A DNA stretch of 64,000 nt. Source: Brachypodium distachyon. Taxonomy: Eukaryota > Streptophyta > Magnoliopsida > Poales > Poaceae. The first letter of the stretch is position 1. Each line of letters opens with the position of its first letter. The notes beneath the pieces were generated by a model, which was given only the letters and a program-made list of their open reading frames with translations, was not told the DNA's origin and searched no databases. The stretch is from positions 14,095,501-14,159,500 of the forward strand of contig NC_016131.3 of assembly GCF_000005505.3 (NCBI RefSeq), in the 5' to 3' direction. Below, one piece after another: positions 12,866-24,424 of this stretch. Position numbers and translations under genes: made by a program.

Positions 12866-13066
12866 GAGGAAATTGCACCGTTGGTCCTTAAACTTGGCAG
12901 GCGGGAACAGTTTAGTCCATTAACTTGAAAATTGCACGCCCGAAGTCCAAATCGCCTATTTGTGCTTGATATACGGTGACGTGGCCGCTGACCTGGACTC
13001 GGAAAAATACAGAGGGCTGTTTTGGGAAGATTTCATTTGCAATTTGGCCCTCCATTTGTTTTTCTT
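12866..13066 (+). repeat. left terminal inverted repeat of the MULE
   Basis: It aligns with the inverted right end. Shared blocks include CAGTTTAGTCCATTAACTTG, the CCGAAGTCCAAATCG block, the GGGCTGTTTTGGGAAG block and CTCCATTTGTTTTTCTT. This arm is about 58 bases longer because of extra segments after position 12879 and near 12960-12985. Confidence 0.85.
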
Positions 13067-13677
13067 CTCACCCGCATAGCCAGGTTTAGACGGCAGCGGC
13101 TAATTTGCAGAAAACCCCTTGTAATTGTTGATTCCTTTCATATTCCATTCCCTGGCCGTCTGTTCGTTTCCATCTCCAACTCCCACACGACGAACTCGAG
13201 GGCGAAGACGGCGGCGTTTCATCTGGCGTCGGAACCAGTTCTCATCGGCGTCTGCGACATGGAGGCGCGTCGGCGACGATCCTCCAGATTACGGTAAGTT
13301 TTTCCACCCATGGTGCGTTCGTGTGGTGGTGGACTTGGGGTTTGATGATGATCGAGGTGATCGTGCTTGGTTTTGTGAACTCGCGCCATCCTAGTCTGCG
13401 TTTTCTACTTCGGTTAGTCTCGAATTTGTTGTTCTAGGGCTTGGACGATGAATAACACAGGTAGTACTGATTTGCGTCCGGAATTAGGGATTCAAATAGG
13501 AGGGTTTGTCCGAATTTGGGGGTTTTGGGGTACAGTAAAACAAAATTATTTGCACCAGGGTTTGCATTGTAGATTTGTGGCCACATTGTTCTTTCTGTAA
13601 TCTGTTCTATATGCAATGTAGGTTCATATGGGGATTACTTCAGTGTTGAGATAATACATGGTGGGTTCTTTTGCGGC

Positions 13678-16600
13678 ATGGCCAGAAATAGAACATATTT
13701 GGATGGTAAGAAGGATTGGTTTGACTATTGTGAAGCTGACACATGGTCAATGCTCTGGATAGAAGACTTTGTGAAGCAATTAGGGTATGGTAGAGAGTAT
13801 GCTAAGCTCAGATTCTACTGGTGTCAGACAGGGAAGACTCTGGTGGATGGTCTGGTTGCTTTGAGAGGTGACAAAGACATGGTTTTAATGATTCAAGCCA
13901 CTGCTCAGTGTAAAAATCTGGTAGTTTACATTGATCATGTCAGGTTTTTAGAAATGCAGAATGTGGATAATGTGCTTGCAGATGGTTTGAGGCCTTTGCC
14001 TTCTGTGATTAGTCCAAGAAAAGTGATACATTTGGATGTGGAAGGTGAAAAGGTTCCTCATTTTTATGCTGAATTGAACAAACAGGTTACACCAAAGAAG
14101 AGGACAAGGTCTAATAGAGAACCCAGTGATGATGATAGAGATTACTCTGATGATTCAGATGATAGTGATCTGGACTCTGACTTTGTCGACAGTGACTTTG
14201 AGCCAGATAAAGATGATGATGACTTGTATCATGATTATGCAGACAAGGATGTGGAAGATGAGCTGCCTGGTGATAAGAAGCACAGCGCCAAGGGTAAAGG
14301 GAATGTTGTGCCAGATGGAGATTTCATTGATGATGTACCTGAGGAGGCAGAGCTGAAATTACCTGAGGATGAGGATGAGGTGCAGAAGAAGTTCAACTTC
14401 AGTGAATTTAATAAAGATGTTGATATGGAGAACCCAAAGTTCAGGGTAGGGCAGATATTTGCAAACATTCAGATGCTGAGGCAGGCCCTGTCTTCATACT
14501 GTGTTAAAAACAGAGTGCAAGTGAAGAAGTTGAGGAATGAGAAGAAGAGGCTAGAGGCCACATGTTTAGTGGATGGATGTCCATGGTATTTGAAAGCATC
14601 ACTTGATAGCAGGAGCAGCAGTTTCCTTGTGAAAACATATGATTCAGTGCACACTTGTTCTAGGAAGTGGGAGGTCAAGAATTTGACAGCCCCTTTTCTT
14701 GCAAACTTATTTGTTGATGAATTTAGGGATGATGAGAAGATGTCACTGAAACATTTGCAAGTAAGGTGCAAAGGAAGTTCAACTTGACACCTAGAAGAAT
14801 GAAATTGGGTAGGTGTAACATCCCTATTTTCAAAACCCTTCATATGCATTGCATTTCATAATCATCATGCCACCCTTTGCATTTAATCACATTTAAAACC
14901 CTAAAGTTTAACCCAGAAACCCCTTTAACAAAAGTGCTTTTATTTGAATCTGGCTCTTTTCTTGCTTTTGGTTAATTGCATTTTGATCCATGAGGGTTTT
15001 GGCATAAAAAGAGGTTTAATGCATTTATAAAACTACCCCATAATTTGGCTTTTGTATTTGTTTTGAAAAAACTAATTATTTTGATAGTTAACAGGCCATA
15101 AAGGCTAGTTTATAGGCAAAAGTATTTTAAATATTTTATTTTGAGGAAATTCTTGTCCCAAAAATTGAATCATATGAAAATATGATTTTACTAATTTTGT
15201 TGCATTTTATTTGGTTTGAATTGGAGTTTTGAATCAAATTTGGTATCCAAAAACAGAAAATAGAAAAAAGAAAAAGGAAAGAAGAAAAAAAAAAGAGAAA
15301 CCGTGCCCGGCCCGGCCAAATGGGCCGAACCGGCCCACTTACCTGCTGCGCGGCCCGGCCGACCGACCGAGCCAGCCCGCTTGCGGGGCCCCTGTCAGTA
15401 TCGTCTTCAACCGCGGGCCGCTTCTTCCGCGCGCAACAGCCAGCGTCGCCCACGACTCCCACCCCGAGTCCGCGTCGCCCACGACCCCCTTTCTCCGCAT
15501 TGAGCGCGTCTCTATAAAGCCTCCACCGCCTGCAGTCCTTCCCCTCTCTCGCCCAACTGAATCCACGCCGTCAGGCTGCCGGATTGCTCGCCGGAGTTCC
15601 ACGGACACCGCCGCAAATTTTCGTCGCCGCCGGTGAACCTTAGCCCCCATCTTCTGTTGTTCCTTCCTTCTTTCTTCTTTGCGCACCCCATGAAACGCTT
15701 GGTTTTCTTTCTTTCGCACTGTAGCGCCTGGACCGCCATCACCCGAAGCTCACCGCCGCCGCCGGCCGTCTTCTTCGTCCTAGGCGTCGCCCCAAGCACC
15801 CTCGAAGGAAGCCGTTCTCGTCCTCGGGATCGCCTCGCGGAGCCGCATCTTCCCCGCCTTCTCCCGAGCTCGCTGCTTCACCGGAACGCCGAAACCCAAC
15901 TCCCCGACTCGCCGGAGCTTCGCCGAAACCCTAGCCGCTGGCCGGAGGTGAGCCCGAACCATCCCGACCGTCGGATCTTGTTCAACGGCCAAAATTAGAA
16001 TGTTTTTATTGAACCGGTATGCTTAGATCTCGGCCGTCCGTTTTATTTTAAGTGAGATCCAATGGTTCGTATTAAATCCCTTACCGAACCGGTATCGGCC
16101 AGTAGGATAGCGCCACGTGTCGCCCTTTTTAATTAAAACTTATTTCTCGGCCGAATTAAATAGTAACTTTGCATAAAAGCCCTTGGAACTTCAAACCATC
16201 ATATCTTTTAAACCGTTTGACCAAATTTGAAGTTTTATACCTTTCTAGAATCCTCACAACATGTAGAATCTTTTGGCATAGTTTAATTTTGACTTTGAAC
16301 AACTTTAACAGAAGCAAATTGCAGAATGCTTAATTATGGTTTAATATTCAAATGAATTATTTCAAACTAGTTTTGAGCATGTTAGCTTGTTGAAAAATAT
16401 TTTGAGTATACTCTCTGTCCATTAGGACCGGAGGGGAAATTATTTTGTAAATATTTTTGCCATACAAATTTAATCTTGCTCCATGATTTACAAAAATCAA
16501 ATAAACTTTTAATTAAAGCCCATCTTTGTTTCATACAAAGTAATTATCTCTTTGTTATTGTATAATCTTTCCAAATCTTTTGTGAAGCTTTTCAAAACAG

Positions 16601-19600
16601 AAACTAAACATGTTACATTTAGAACCAACGTAAGTGTGCATCATCATGACTGTTGCATCATGGCATGTTTTTGTATTGAATAGCATGTTTATGTGTGTGT
16701 GTATTCTTTTATTTTAGATTGTGTGGATTGTGAACTTTGTTGTTGCGAAGAGTGCGAGAACTACCACAACCTTGGACAAGGCAAGTTCACTTTGATCATC
16801 TCCCAAATAATTTTTACTATGCACTAGTTGTTTTATTAGTTGCACTAGGAATATTAATTGTACCTCTATGCTAGTTATAAATCCTAGGTAGAATAGTCTA
16901 TCCTTGCCATTACCTTGCTACCAAATTGCCATCGATTGTAGTTGAATGCTAGGCTATGGTAGTATCGTGGGGAAAATTACTACATTGTGATATTGTTATG
17001 TCTATGGAGAAATGAGATGTTTTATTAGAGTAAGGAAAAACAATTAATTTAATGAACCATATTGGGTGGACGGCTTTGAGGATTTTGATGTTATGCGGCG
17101 TAAGGTCCATTTCTATGGGTCCATTTCTATGAGTCGTCTCTCCATGTCTATGGGAGCGCCTGCGTCGCAAATGTGAAATGCCACCTGGGGTAACCGAGAC
17201 TGGACTAGTTTCCTATCTAGTAGATTCCAGTACAACCACAATGCTAAATGGGCTCTGGCGAGACAACAGTATGTTGTATGAACCTAGACCCGAGGAATTG
17301 TACTGAGGTAGCATGTGTAGGGGGAGCGTGATTCTCTCGTGGTTTAGGGAATTACCTCTGAAAATCTCGTAATCGACGCCGTTGCTACTCTACCCTGAGG
17401 ACAGCAAGGGATTAACCCGTCGGTTTCTTGTGGGGAATGTGTACAAACTCTCGAGAGCGTCAAAACTAAGTACTTAGCCGTGTCCCCGGTTATGGATAAT
17501 TATGAGCAACTGGATAGTGGAGCTGTAAGGAAAGTCTCACTCATTCTAATTTCTTAATAAAATGAATGGTTTGAACTTGGGTTTAGGAGCATTGATGTGT
17601 CTACTCAATGTCCTTAGTTTAATAGGAGCATGGGTGTGTCTACCCCATGTCCAATAGTGACAAAATTATTGATTAAAATGATAGGATTAAACAATTAAGC
17701 TTTTATGCAAATAGCCTGAACCCCACCTTGCCAGATTATGCATATACTTGGTAGGTTCTGTTATAACTCCTAGTGATCTTGCCAATACATTCAATGTATT
17801 GACTCTAATGGCTGCATCGTTTAATGATGCAGGAAGCTCCGACGAAGAGTAAGGATACGTTATGGTCTTTGGGTTACGGGCCTACATTCCGACACGCTCT
17901 CACCGTGGTGTTGTGTAGCCCTTGTATCTTTCGCTTTCCGCTGTTGAACTATTGTTTTATTTCCAGCTAACCCATGAGGTTATGCAGGTTTGTAAATACT
18001 CTTAAATTCTGGATGATGCGTTGTAATATTGAGACCTTTGTTCTATGATATTACATCTTGAAACTGTGTGTGCTAGTGAGTCGATCCAAGGACTAGCACT
18101 AAAAGCACAGAGATCGAACCCGTGTACGGGGGCGGTCGCTTCAGTAGGGCAAGAGCTGCTGCACTGAAGATGATATATGGAGATGAAGTTAAGCAATATC
18201 ATAAGCTATGGGACTATGGTGAAGAACTTAGTATCTAACCCTGGCAGCACCTTCTATCTTAGTACTGAAGAGATATTAGTTCCTCCTAGTCCAGCTTTGC
18301 AACACTTTAGCACACTGTACTTTTCACTTGATGATTGCAAGAGGGGCTGGTTAAGGGGCTGCAGGCCAGTAATTTGCATTGATGGATGTCGAATAAAAAC
18401 TAAGTTTGGAGGCCAGATGCTTACAGCTGTTGGTATTGACCCTAATGATTGTATATTCCCAATTGCATTAGGGATAGTTGAGGTGGAGTCAACTGACACC
18501 GGAAATGGTTTCTCACATCTCTAAAGAATGATCTAAACATAAACAACACAGGAGCATTCACCATTATGAGTGGCAAGCATAAGGTATTGGCTGCCTTTGT
18601 CTGTTATAGAGAATCTGCAACTGTCAAGTACTAATGTTCTAATTCATTGAATTGCAGAGACTAATAAAAATTGTTGAGGCTATTTGGCCAGATGCTGAGC
18701 ATAGGTTCTGTGTGAGGCATCTATACCAAAACTTCAATCAAAAGCATAAAGGAGAGACTTTGAAGAATGATCTTTGGGCATGTGCTAGGTCAACCAATAT
18801 ACCTCAATGGGACAGGAATATGTTGCAGTTGCAAGTACACAGTCCAGAAGCATATGCTTGGATAGAACAACTGAAGCCTAACACCTGGGTTAAGGCCTTT
18901 TTCTCAGAGTTCCCCAAGTGTGACATCTTGTTGAACAACACTTGTGAAGTGTTTAACAGGTACCTAAGCATTTTCTGAACTTATCTTGTCAATGTGGTTG
19001 CAACATGTTTTAATCCTCTTTTAGTGTCTTGTAGCTACATTCTGGATGCCAGAGAGATGCCAATTTTAACTATGCTGGAGAAGATCAGATGCCAGCTCAT
19101 GAACAGGATCCAGAGCAAGCAAAAGGAGGCATTAGAGAAATGGCATGGCTCTTCCATCTACCCTAAGATCAGAAAAAGGCTAGACAAAAATGCTGATTTT
19201 GCTGCCAACTGTTTTGCACTTGCAGCAGGGAAAGGGATTTATCAAGTTCAAAGCAGAGATACTCAATACATAGTTGACCTGATAACAACGAGATGTGATT
19301 GTAGGAAGTGGCAATTGTCAGGTGTACCATGCAACCATGCAATTGCATTTAAGGGAGGAAAGAGTGAATCCAGAAGAGAAGGTGGACAAGTGCTACTCCT
19401 ATGAGGTGTAGGAGGAAGCAACCAAAAGAGCTAGACAAGAGAAAGTTGAGCAAACATGGTGTAGCTATGCATTGTAGTATATGCAACTCAACTTCACACA
19501 ACAGAAGAGGGCATCATAATCATGTGGACATAAGCAGTGGAGATGAAGAACAAGAAGAGCATGTGCAGGAAGACAATCCTGATGTAAGTATAGTACATTC

Positions 19601-20310
19601 ACATGAATTATGCCTATGTTTCATTCCATAACTCATAATTCGGTCACTAATTGTCATCACTAGGACCACATTGACATTGAGGTGAACCCTGATCAAGATC
19701 CTACACAAGACCCTGAGACCATGGTGTACACTATGATGCATGAAGTGAGTCCTCTTAATCTTCCTTCCAACTATGACCATGTATTATCCTTCTGCAAACA
19801 ATTTTATGCTCAAATGTCATGTGCAGAACCCACCAGCCAGACAATATGACCATGGCCCACTACCAGAGGAGCCAAATTTTGTTGTTGACAATAGGGATGC
19901 ACTGCCACCAACAAGAATTACCACTGCCATGACAGCTGGTAGGGGCAGAGGTAAGGGAAGGGGTAGATCAAGGGGAAGGGGAAGGGGAAGGTCAAGAGGA
20001 GGAGCAGCTCCAACAGATGAACAGGAACAGTCCTCTGCTCCAAGAGGAAGAGGAAGAGGAAGACCAAGGGGGAGAGCAACTGCAGCAGCAACAGGGAGAG
20101 GAAGGGTAGCAGCAACAGATGATGAAGAAGCAGGCAGTTCTGCCAAGGGGAAGACCAAGGGGTAGAGCATCTGCAGCAGGAAGAGCAAGAGGTAAAACAA
20201 GTGCACCACCAGCAGGAGAGTTGTATGAACTGATGTTTGGCAGAGATGATGCACATGATGTCATCAACAACACCCAAAATGCCCCAGAGGAAGAGGAAGA
20301 CCAGGATTAA
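13678..20310 (+). pseudogene. MULE (MuDR-type) transposase, broken
   Basis: Exon 1 (13678-14813 joined to 18149-18583) starts with a plant PB1-like domain, has an Asp/Glu-rich linker, then a Mutator DNA-binding Zn domain (CLVDGCPWY ... HTC). After the nested LTR it continues with the DDE core ICIDGCRIKTKFGGQ. Exon 2 is 18658-18959 (AEHRFCVRHLYQNF) and exon 3 starts at 19035. A SWIM finger (CDCRKW ... CNH) lies at about 19295-19345, a Zn knuckle at about 19470-19515, and the C terminus is Arg-Gly rich (19930-20180). Defects seen are a one-base loss near 14750, another near 18500, a frame change near 19350, an internal deletion near 19400, the solo LTR, and Gly where the second catalytic Asp (SDK motif) is expected at about 18570. 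Confidence 0.85.
14814..18143. mobile_element. solo LTR, 3330 bp, inside the transposase
   Basis: It begins TGTAACATCCC and ends GGTCGCTTCA, so it has TG...CA ends. It is flanked by a perfect 5 bp target duplication, GTAGG, at 14809-14813 and 18144-18148. Removing it with one duplication fuses the frame from LGR to ARAAALKMIYGDEV, an unbroken MULE transposase segment. There are no gag or pol genes, so the internal region was lost by LTR-LTR recombination. Its family is not identified; the opening resembles that of the second solo LTR at 51837. Confidence 0.88.
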
Positions 20311-20750
20311 AGAACAGAAGTTGACTTAAAAGTTGGTTGCTTTTTGTTATTTCTAATGAGCTATTTTGGTTGTCTGGAATGTTGTGCTTTTAGGTATGTG
20401 AACTGTCGTGACTTTGTCTTATTTTGGTTGCTCTGGAACCTGAACAACACTTGTTCAGATTTTAGTTATATGAACCTGTAGTGCGATGTGTGTTATGGAT
20501 TATTTGGAATGTTCAGCTTTTAGGTATATGAACCTAAACCTGAAATGTTAAGCTCTTTTATGTATGTTTTCTTTGCTCGAATTGGCAACACCAGGTGCAT
20601 GCTTTGTTTTCCCAAATTGCGGCCTGTAGTGAATATGGATGTCATCTAATTGCACTGGAATTCATATTAGATAAAGAACCACACACTTGGTGACACATGT
20701 TTTGCAAAGATCACTAGGTATTGATATCATCACTACAAACTTGTTCAACA

Positions 20751-21017
20751 TCAAGCTAAAAGTATGATCAGCACACCTACTAAGGTAATTACAATTGCAG
20801 CAGCAATGTAGACCATCTTAGATGCCTCTTCCACCTCAAGTTTTAACTCTGAATTTTTCTTTTCCAGCTGCTCCTTCTCTTTTCCCAGTTCTTCCATAGC
20901 AATGTCCATAGCTGCAAGCTCAAACTCAAGCTTTAGCTTCTCATCTTCCAACTTGACACACCTAGCACACTCCTGCACCCTACTGAAGCTAGTTACATCC
21001 TCACCAACATCATGCAC
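20751..21017 (-). CDS. MULE-encoded coiled-coil, C-terminal membrane ORF (partial)
   Basis: The open frame has a CARC motif at about residues 17-20, a Leu/Glu/Lys-rich coiled coil at about 22-67, and a hydrophobic C-terminal segment (MVYIAAAIVITLVGVLIILL) typical of a tail anchor. Upstream on the same strand the frame extends as CVFCDEDDDLVHD to about 21050. An earlier exon may lie in 21150-21400, so the start is not certain. Grass MULEs often carry such a second gene on the opposite strand, commonly with a GRF-type zinc finger before the coiled coil. I cannot see a full GRF domain here. Its role in transposition is unknown. Confidence 0.5.
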   Translation of the reverse strand: MHDVGEDVTSFSRVQECARCVKLEDEKLKLEFELAAMDIAMEELGKEKEQLEKKNSELKLEVEEASKMVYIAAAIVITLVGVLIILLA

Positions 21018-21452
21018 TAGATCATCGTCTTCATCGCAGAAAACGCACGGGCCAAACTGCAGAACACGGTAGCCATCATCACAAACGAATCAAACAGGGG
21101 GAATCAAACCAATTGAACAGGGGGAATCAGAAACTAGAGGATGCAGAAACATTACCTCGTTGCTCGACGAGCTGCAACCCCCCCATGGAGCGCATGGAGC
21201 CACGACATCATCGACTCTGTCCCGTCTTCAGTGTACCCACTGTGGCCCATCGACCTGGAAAGTATGGAGATGGGAATCGACCTTGGGGAGAGAAGGGGAG
21301 AGCGGCGGACCACCGGGGAGATGGGAACCGACCACGGAGACCACCCCGCTGGAGAGAGAGAGGGGTGGCCGCCGGTAGATGACACGGAAGAGGAGTGCGC
21401 CCGTGAGACTAGTTTAGGGATTTAGGGATTTCACTGCAAGGGCTTTTACTGC

Positions 21453-21595
21453 AAGAAAAACAAATGGAGGGCCAAATTGCAAATGAAATCTTCCCAAAAC
21501 AGCCCTTCGTATTTTCCCGAGTCCAGGTCAAATACGCGATTTGGACTTCGGGTGTGCAATTTTCAAGTTAATGGACTAAACTGTGCAATTTCCTC
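21453..21595 (-). repeat. right terminal inverted repeat of the MULE
   Basis: The inverted complement of the left end in shortened form, running from the GCACAGTTTAGTCC block to the GCCCTCCATTTGTTTTTCTT block. Together with the left arm it fixes the element borders. Confidence 0.85.
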
Positions 21596-21910
21596 CGGGA
21601 AAAATAAGAGTTGTAACAATGATAAGGGAAGGCAAGAAGAGGGCAGTCACTTTTTGTGCCAGAAAATGCTCAGCAAAGTTTACCCAGATAACCTGGAGAA
21701 AAGGATAAACAACAAGAGGAAGCAGGTACTTCATCATTAACCGAGTAACGAAAATCAAAGTACCCAACATTAACCAAGGAACGGAAAATCGAAATACCTC
21801 TATGGCATTTGGTACGAAGAAGTTCATTGCATAAAAATTGAAGACTGTGAAGCCAGTAGGAGTCTCAAACAGGAGAGAGGTCATCCCATAAGTCTCCAAT
21901 AAGTCATCAT

Positions 21911-24424
21911 CTGCGAAACAAAGAAGTCAAGCAAAAACAAGCTAGGACTGCCAAGAAAAGTGTAAATAAACAAAGTGAGTATATTAATCATTCCGTCCAT
22001 ACTCTATACAACATATTCTGAGTATAGCAGCATCCACATTATTGAAGTTATTACAGTTATTACAAGATTCCTGCTCATGGCGACGACAGGGTTCCATGGC
22101 TTAGCCGTGGGCGTGCGGGGTCAGGTTGGAGAAGAGGAGATGGGATCCGCGGTCAATTGCCCCGATGCACCTCTGCAAAAACAAGTGAAACAAAGGTCAG
22201 CTAACAAGGGATACAAAAGCAGCAAGAAGTATAGTAAGGTAAAAGCGACAATTACTTCATTGCTAAAAAACAGCTATCTCATAATCGCCATCACACAGAT
22301 TAGTCTAAAGGATACAAAGGTCAGCTAACAAGTAATTCACCAGTTACAAAAAAAATACATTTAGAAAGCAGGCGGCATATATTCATGATCCAGTCACACC
22401 AAAGAATGAGGCAAGCAGGACACCAGAAAAACAAATTGCACTGCTAACAAGACCAGTACAATAATGCATCAAAATGGACTGCCAAAGGCTAATAGTAGGC
22501 TAGCAGCAGCAGTTCATTAACATTAATTTATCCAATCCAATGATAAAAAAACATAATGTCATATGCAGGTGCAAAATCAAAACAGATGACAACAAAGGCC
22601 CACTTGAAACATCTACCCAAACAAGCTCAATAATTGTGCTCCCCATTTTCCCAAAGGCCACCACATAAACCATCAAGTTCTTCCAGCTAATTCAGTGAAC
22701 AAAGCTTAAAAAAAAATAAGTTTACCATTAGTATCTGCTCTTATCATCAATTATTTCTTTTTCATGCAACTAGGAAACATAGTTTGATTTGTGACTGAAA
22801 CGAATTGCAATCTACAGCGATAATAATAATTTTGAAGCAACTAAAACGTCATCTATATATACTTGGACAAATCGCACTAACCAGCAGCCATTGGTTACAG
22901 GATAACAATAGGGCCACGGGCGGAGGAACCAGTAGGGCAAGGTAGGGTAGGGCGGCCGCCCTACCTTGATTTTTGCGTTCATTTTTTTTACACAAATGGC
23001 ACCCATCATTAAAACCTAGAATTATGAAATTCATTTTGAATTCCAAAAACGAACTTGTTTGATTGGCACGGAATTGGCCATAGGAATTCAATCTCAAATT
23101 CCATGGAATTGCACTATAACTAACACCAATTCCTCTCCAAAAGCAATCATTTCCCTGGAATTGCTTCTCACTCTTCAAATCCATGTGATAGACAAACATG
23201 ATTTTTGAATAAGGAATTCAAATTCAACCAAATGAAATCCTATAACAAAAGTTGATTTCATTTCATTTCTACCAAATGAAATGAAATGACGGTTGCCAAA
23301 CGGGCTGTTAGTTCTAGAGTTTTCCTAATTTGCCATGAAGAAATTGTTCAGTGTCCATGGAAACCCCTTCCTGTTCATGTATATTCTCAAATCTTCTAGA
23401 GTGTTCTAATTTTATTTTGACAAAATATGTTCTCACATTTTCTAGAAGTCTCTTTGTAGTTCTCCAAATTATTCTAGAATTTGTAGTTCTCCGAACTATT
23501 CTAGAATATTCTCAAGTATGCATTGCTATATCTCAACATATATGACGTGGGAAGAAGGAGGAGGAGGAGAAGGATCGGAATCGATCAACATGGACAAGTT
23601 CATCCAAGGCCAGCTCAGAACAGTGAATGATTCTGGGAACCCGAACTTGAAGATGTCTGGGCTTAGATAAAAGGTATTATTCCAAAACATTGATTCTTGT
23701 AGGAACCATGAAAAAGGAAGTAGATCAACCTAGGAGGCACTAGGCAGGTTTATATTAGGAAGACAATAGGCGCCCAAATTTACTTTGATAAGTATACTCG
23801 AGCACGTGTTTTTGGTGTTCTATGCATGCATCTGCACCCTCAAACAAAAGTTTGACATTAAAAGCATCTGAAACTAGGTTTTTACAGTTTTCTGTGATAG
23901 TTGCCTAGGGGGGTATTTGAAATACTGCTACTGTTTTTTTCCTTATTTTTGGAAGAATGCCACTCAAATGATAGTTGCCTAGGGGGGTATTTGACAAATT
24001 ACACTGCCCTTGCATTGAAGTCAAGAAAGATGGTTTCTTTTATGGCAGTTACTTACAAAGATGGTTCTGCTACTTACAAACTAGATACTTGTATGCGAAA
24101 CTTCTATGTTACAAATATGATTTCTGGTGGTGCTTATCCCATTGACGAACTGCCATTTTGTACTGATTGGCAAGAAACTGATTCTTGTTGCTTAAAATGG
24201 TAAAATTTGCAATTTTCTACTGATTAGTTTTAAATGTGTGAATGTGGGATACTTTACACAGTAGCTTTAAATCTTTGCTTGTTCCTACATCTGCACAATC
24301 TAAGAAAAAAAAAATACAAAACCATGGTTTCATGTTCTCACATGACAAGGTAAAATGTGACCATCACCGACTGTGGCATGGCTTCAAGTCATGGAGAAAA
24401 TCCACATCTGGGCTTAATCTTAAT
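21911..24424. other. upstream flank of the NOP-like gene and intergenic repeats
   Basis: A GC-rich exon-like piece at about 22070-22175 (minus strand) may be the 5' untranslated exon of the NOP-like gene. The remainder is AT-rich with no recognised gene. A short open frame at 23590-23670 (MDKFIQGQLRTVNDSG) could be an exon remnant, but I cannot assign it. Confidence 0.3.
23040..23310. mobile_element. possible MITE rich in GGAATT/TTCAAATT motifs
   Basis: The segment runs from CTTGTTTGATTGGCACGGAA to TTGCCAAACGGGCTGTTAG, resembling the CTGTTTGG-type ends of grass MITEs. It contains many inverted GAATTC-type repeats. I did not find a convincing target duplication. Confidence 0.3.

Larger units (their letters stand above)
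12866..21595 (+). mobile_element. Mutator-like element (MULE), about 8.7 kb including a nested LTR
   Basis: Long terminal inverted repeats bound the element, both starting GAGGAAATTGCAC. The flanks CGAGAAAAG (12857-12865) and CGGGAAAAA (21596-21604) match at 7 of 9 positions, consistent with an old 9 bp Mutator-type target duplication. Inside are a MULE transposase on the plus strand and a small coiled-coil/membrane protein on the minus strand, as in autonomous grass MULEs. Without the nested solo LTR and its extra duplication the element would be about 5.4 kb. The transposase is disabled, so the copy is immobile unless helped in trans. Confidence 0.85.
11298..21910 (-). pseudogene. NOP56/NOP58-like N-terminal-domain gene split by a transposon
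   Basis: Exons on the minus strand are 21798-21910, about 21610-21692, 12172-12307, 11926-12102, 11553-11750 and 11298-11462. The first coding exon reads MTSLLFETPTGFTVFNFYA, matching the start of NOP56/NOP58 box C/D snoRNP proteins (LFETPxGxxLF). Later exons give VVWLNEFQTFDDKSSAI, then LLVGKPEYKSIIEKSLGINC and LHNELVMEVMWGIKHLM, equivalent to the helical NOP5NT region. The last four exons join in phase 0 and end at a stop without the RNA-binding Nop domain, so the product would be a short divergent paralogue. Two defects are visible: an 8.7 kb MULE between exons two and three, next to or inside the second exon, and a frame change in the 12172-12307 exon. The family call rests on motif similarity only. 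Confidence 0.52.

Noticed and set aside
19817..20277. Leu/Pro-rich minus-strand frames
   Set aside because: Antisense of the Arg-Gly repeat tail of the MULE transposase.
23901..24203. Plus-strand 100-codon frame with a hydrophobic start
   Set aside because: Looks like a secretory leader at first, but has no family similarity, contains a local direct repeat (GATAGTTGCCTAGGGGGGTA) and sits in intergenic sequence.
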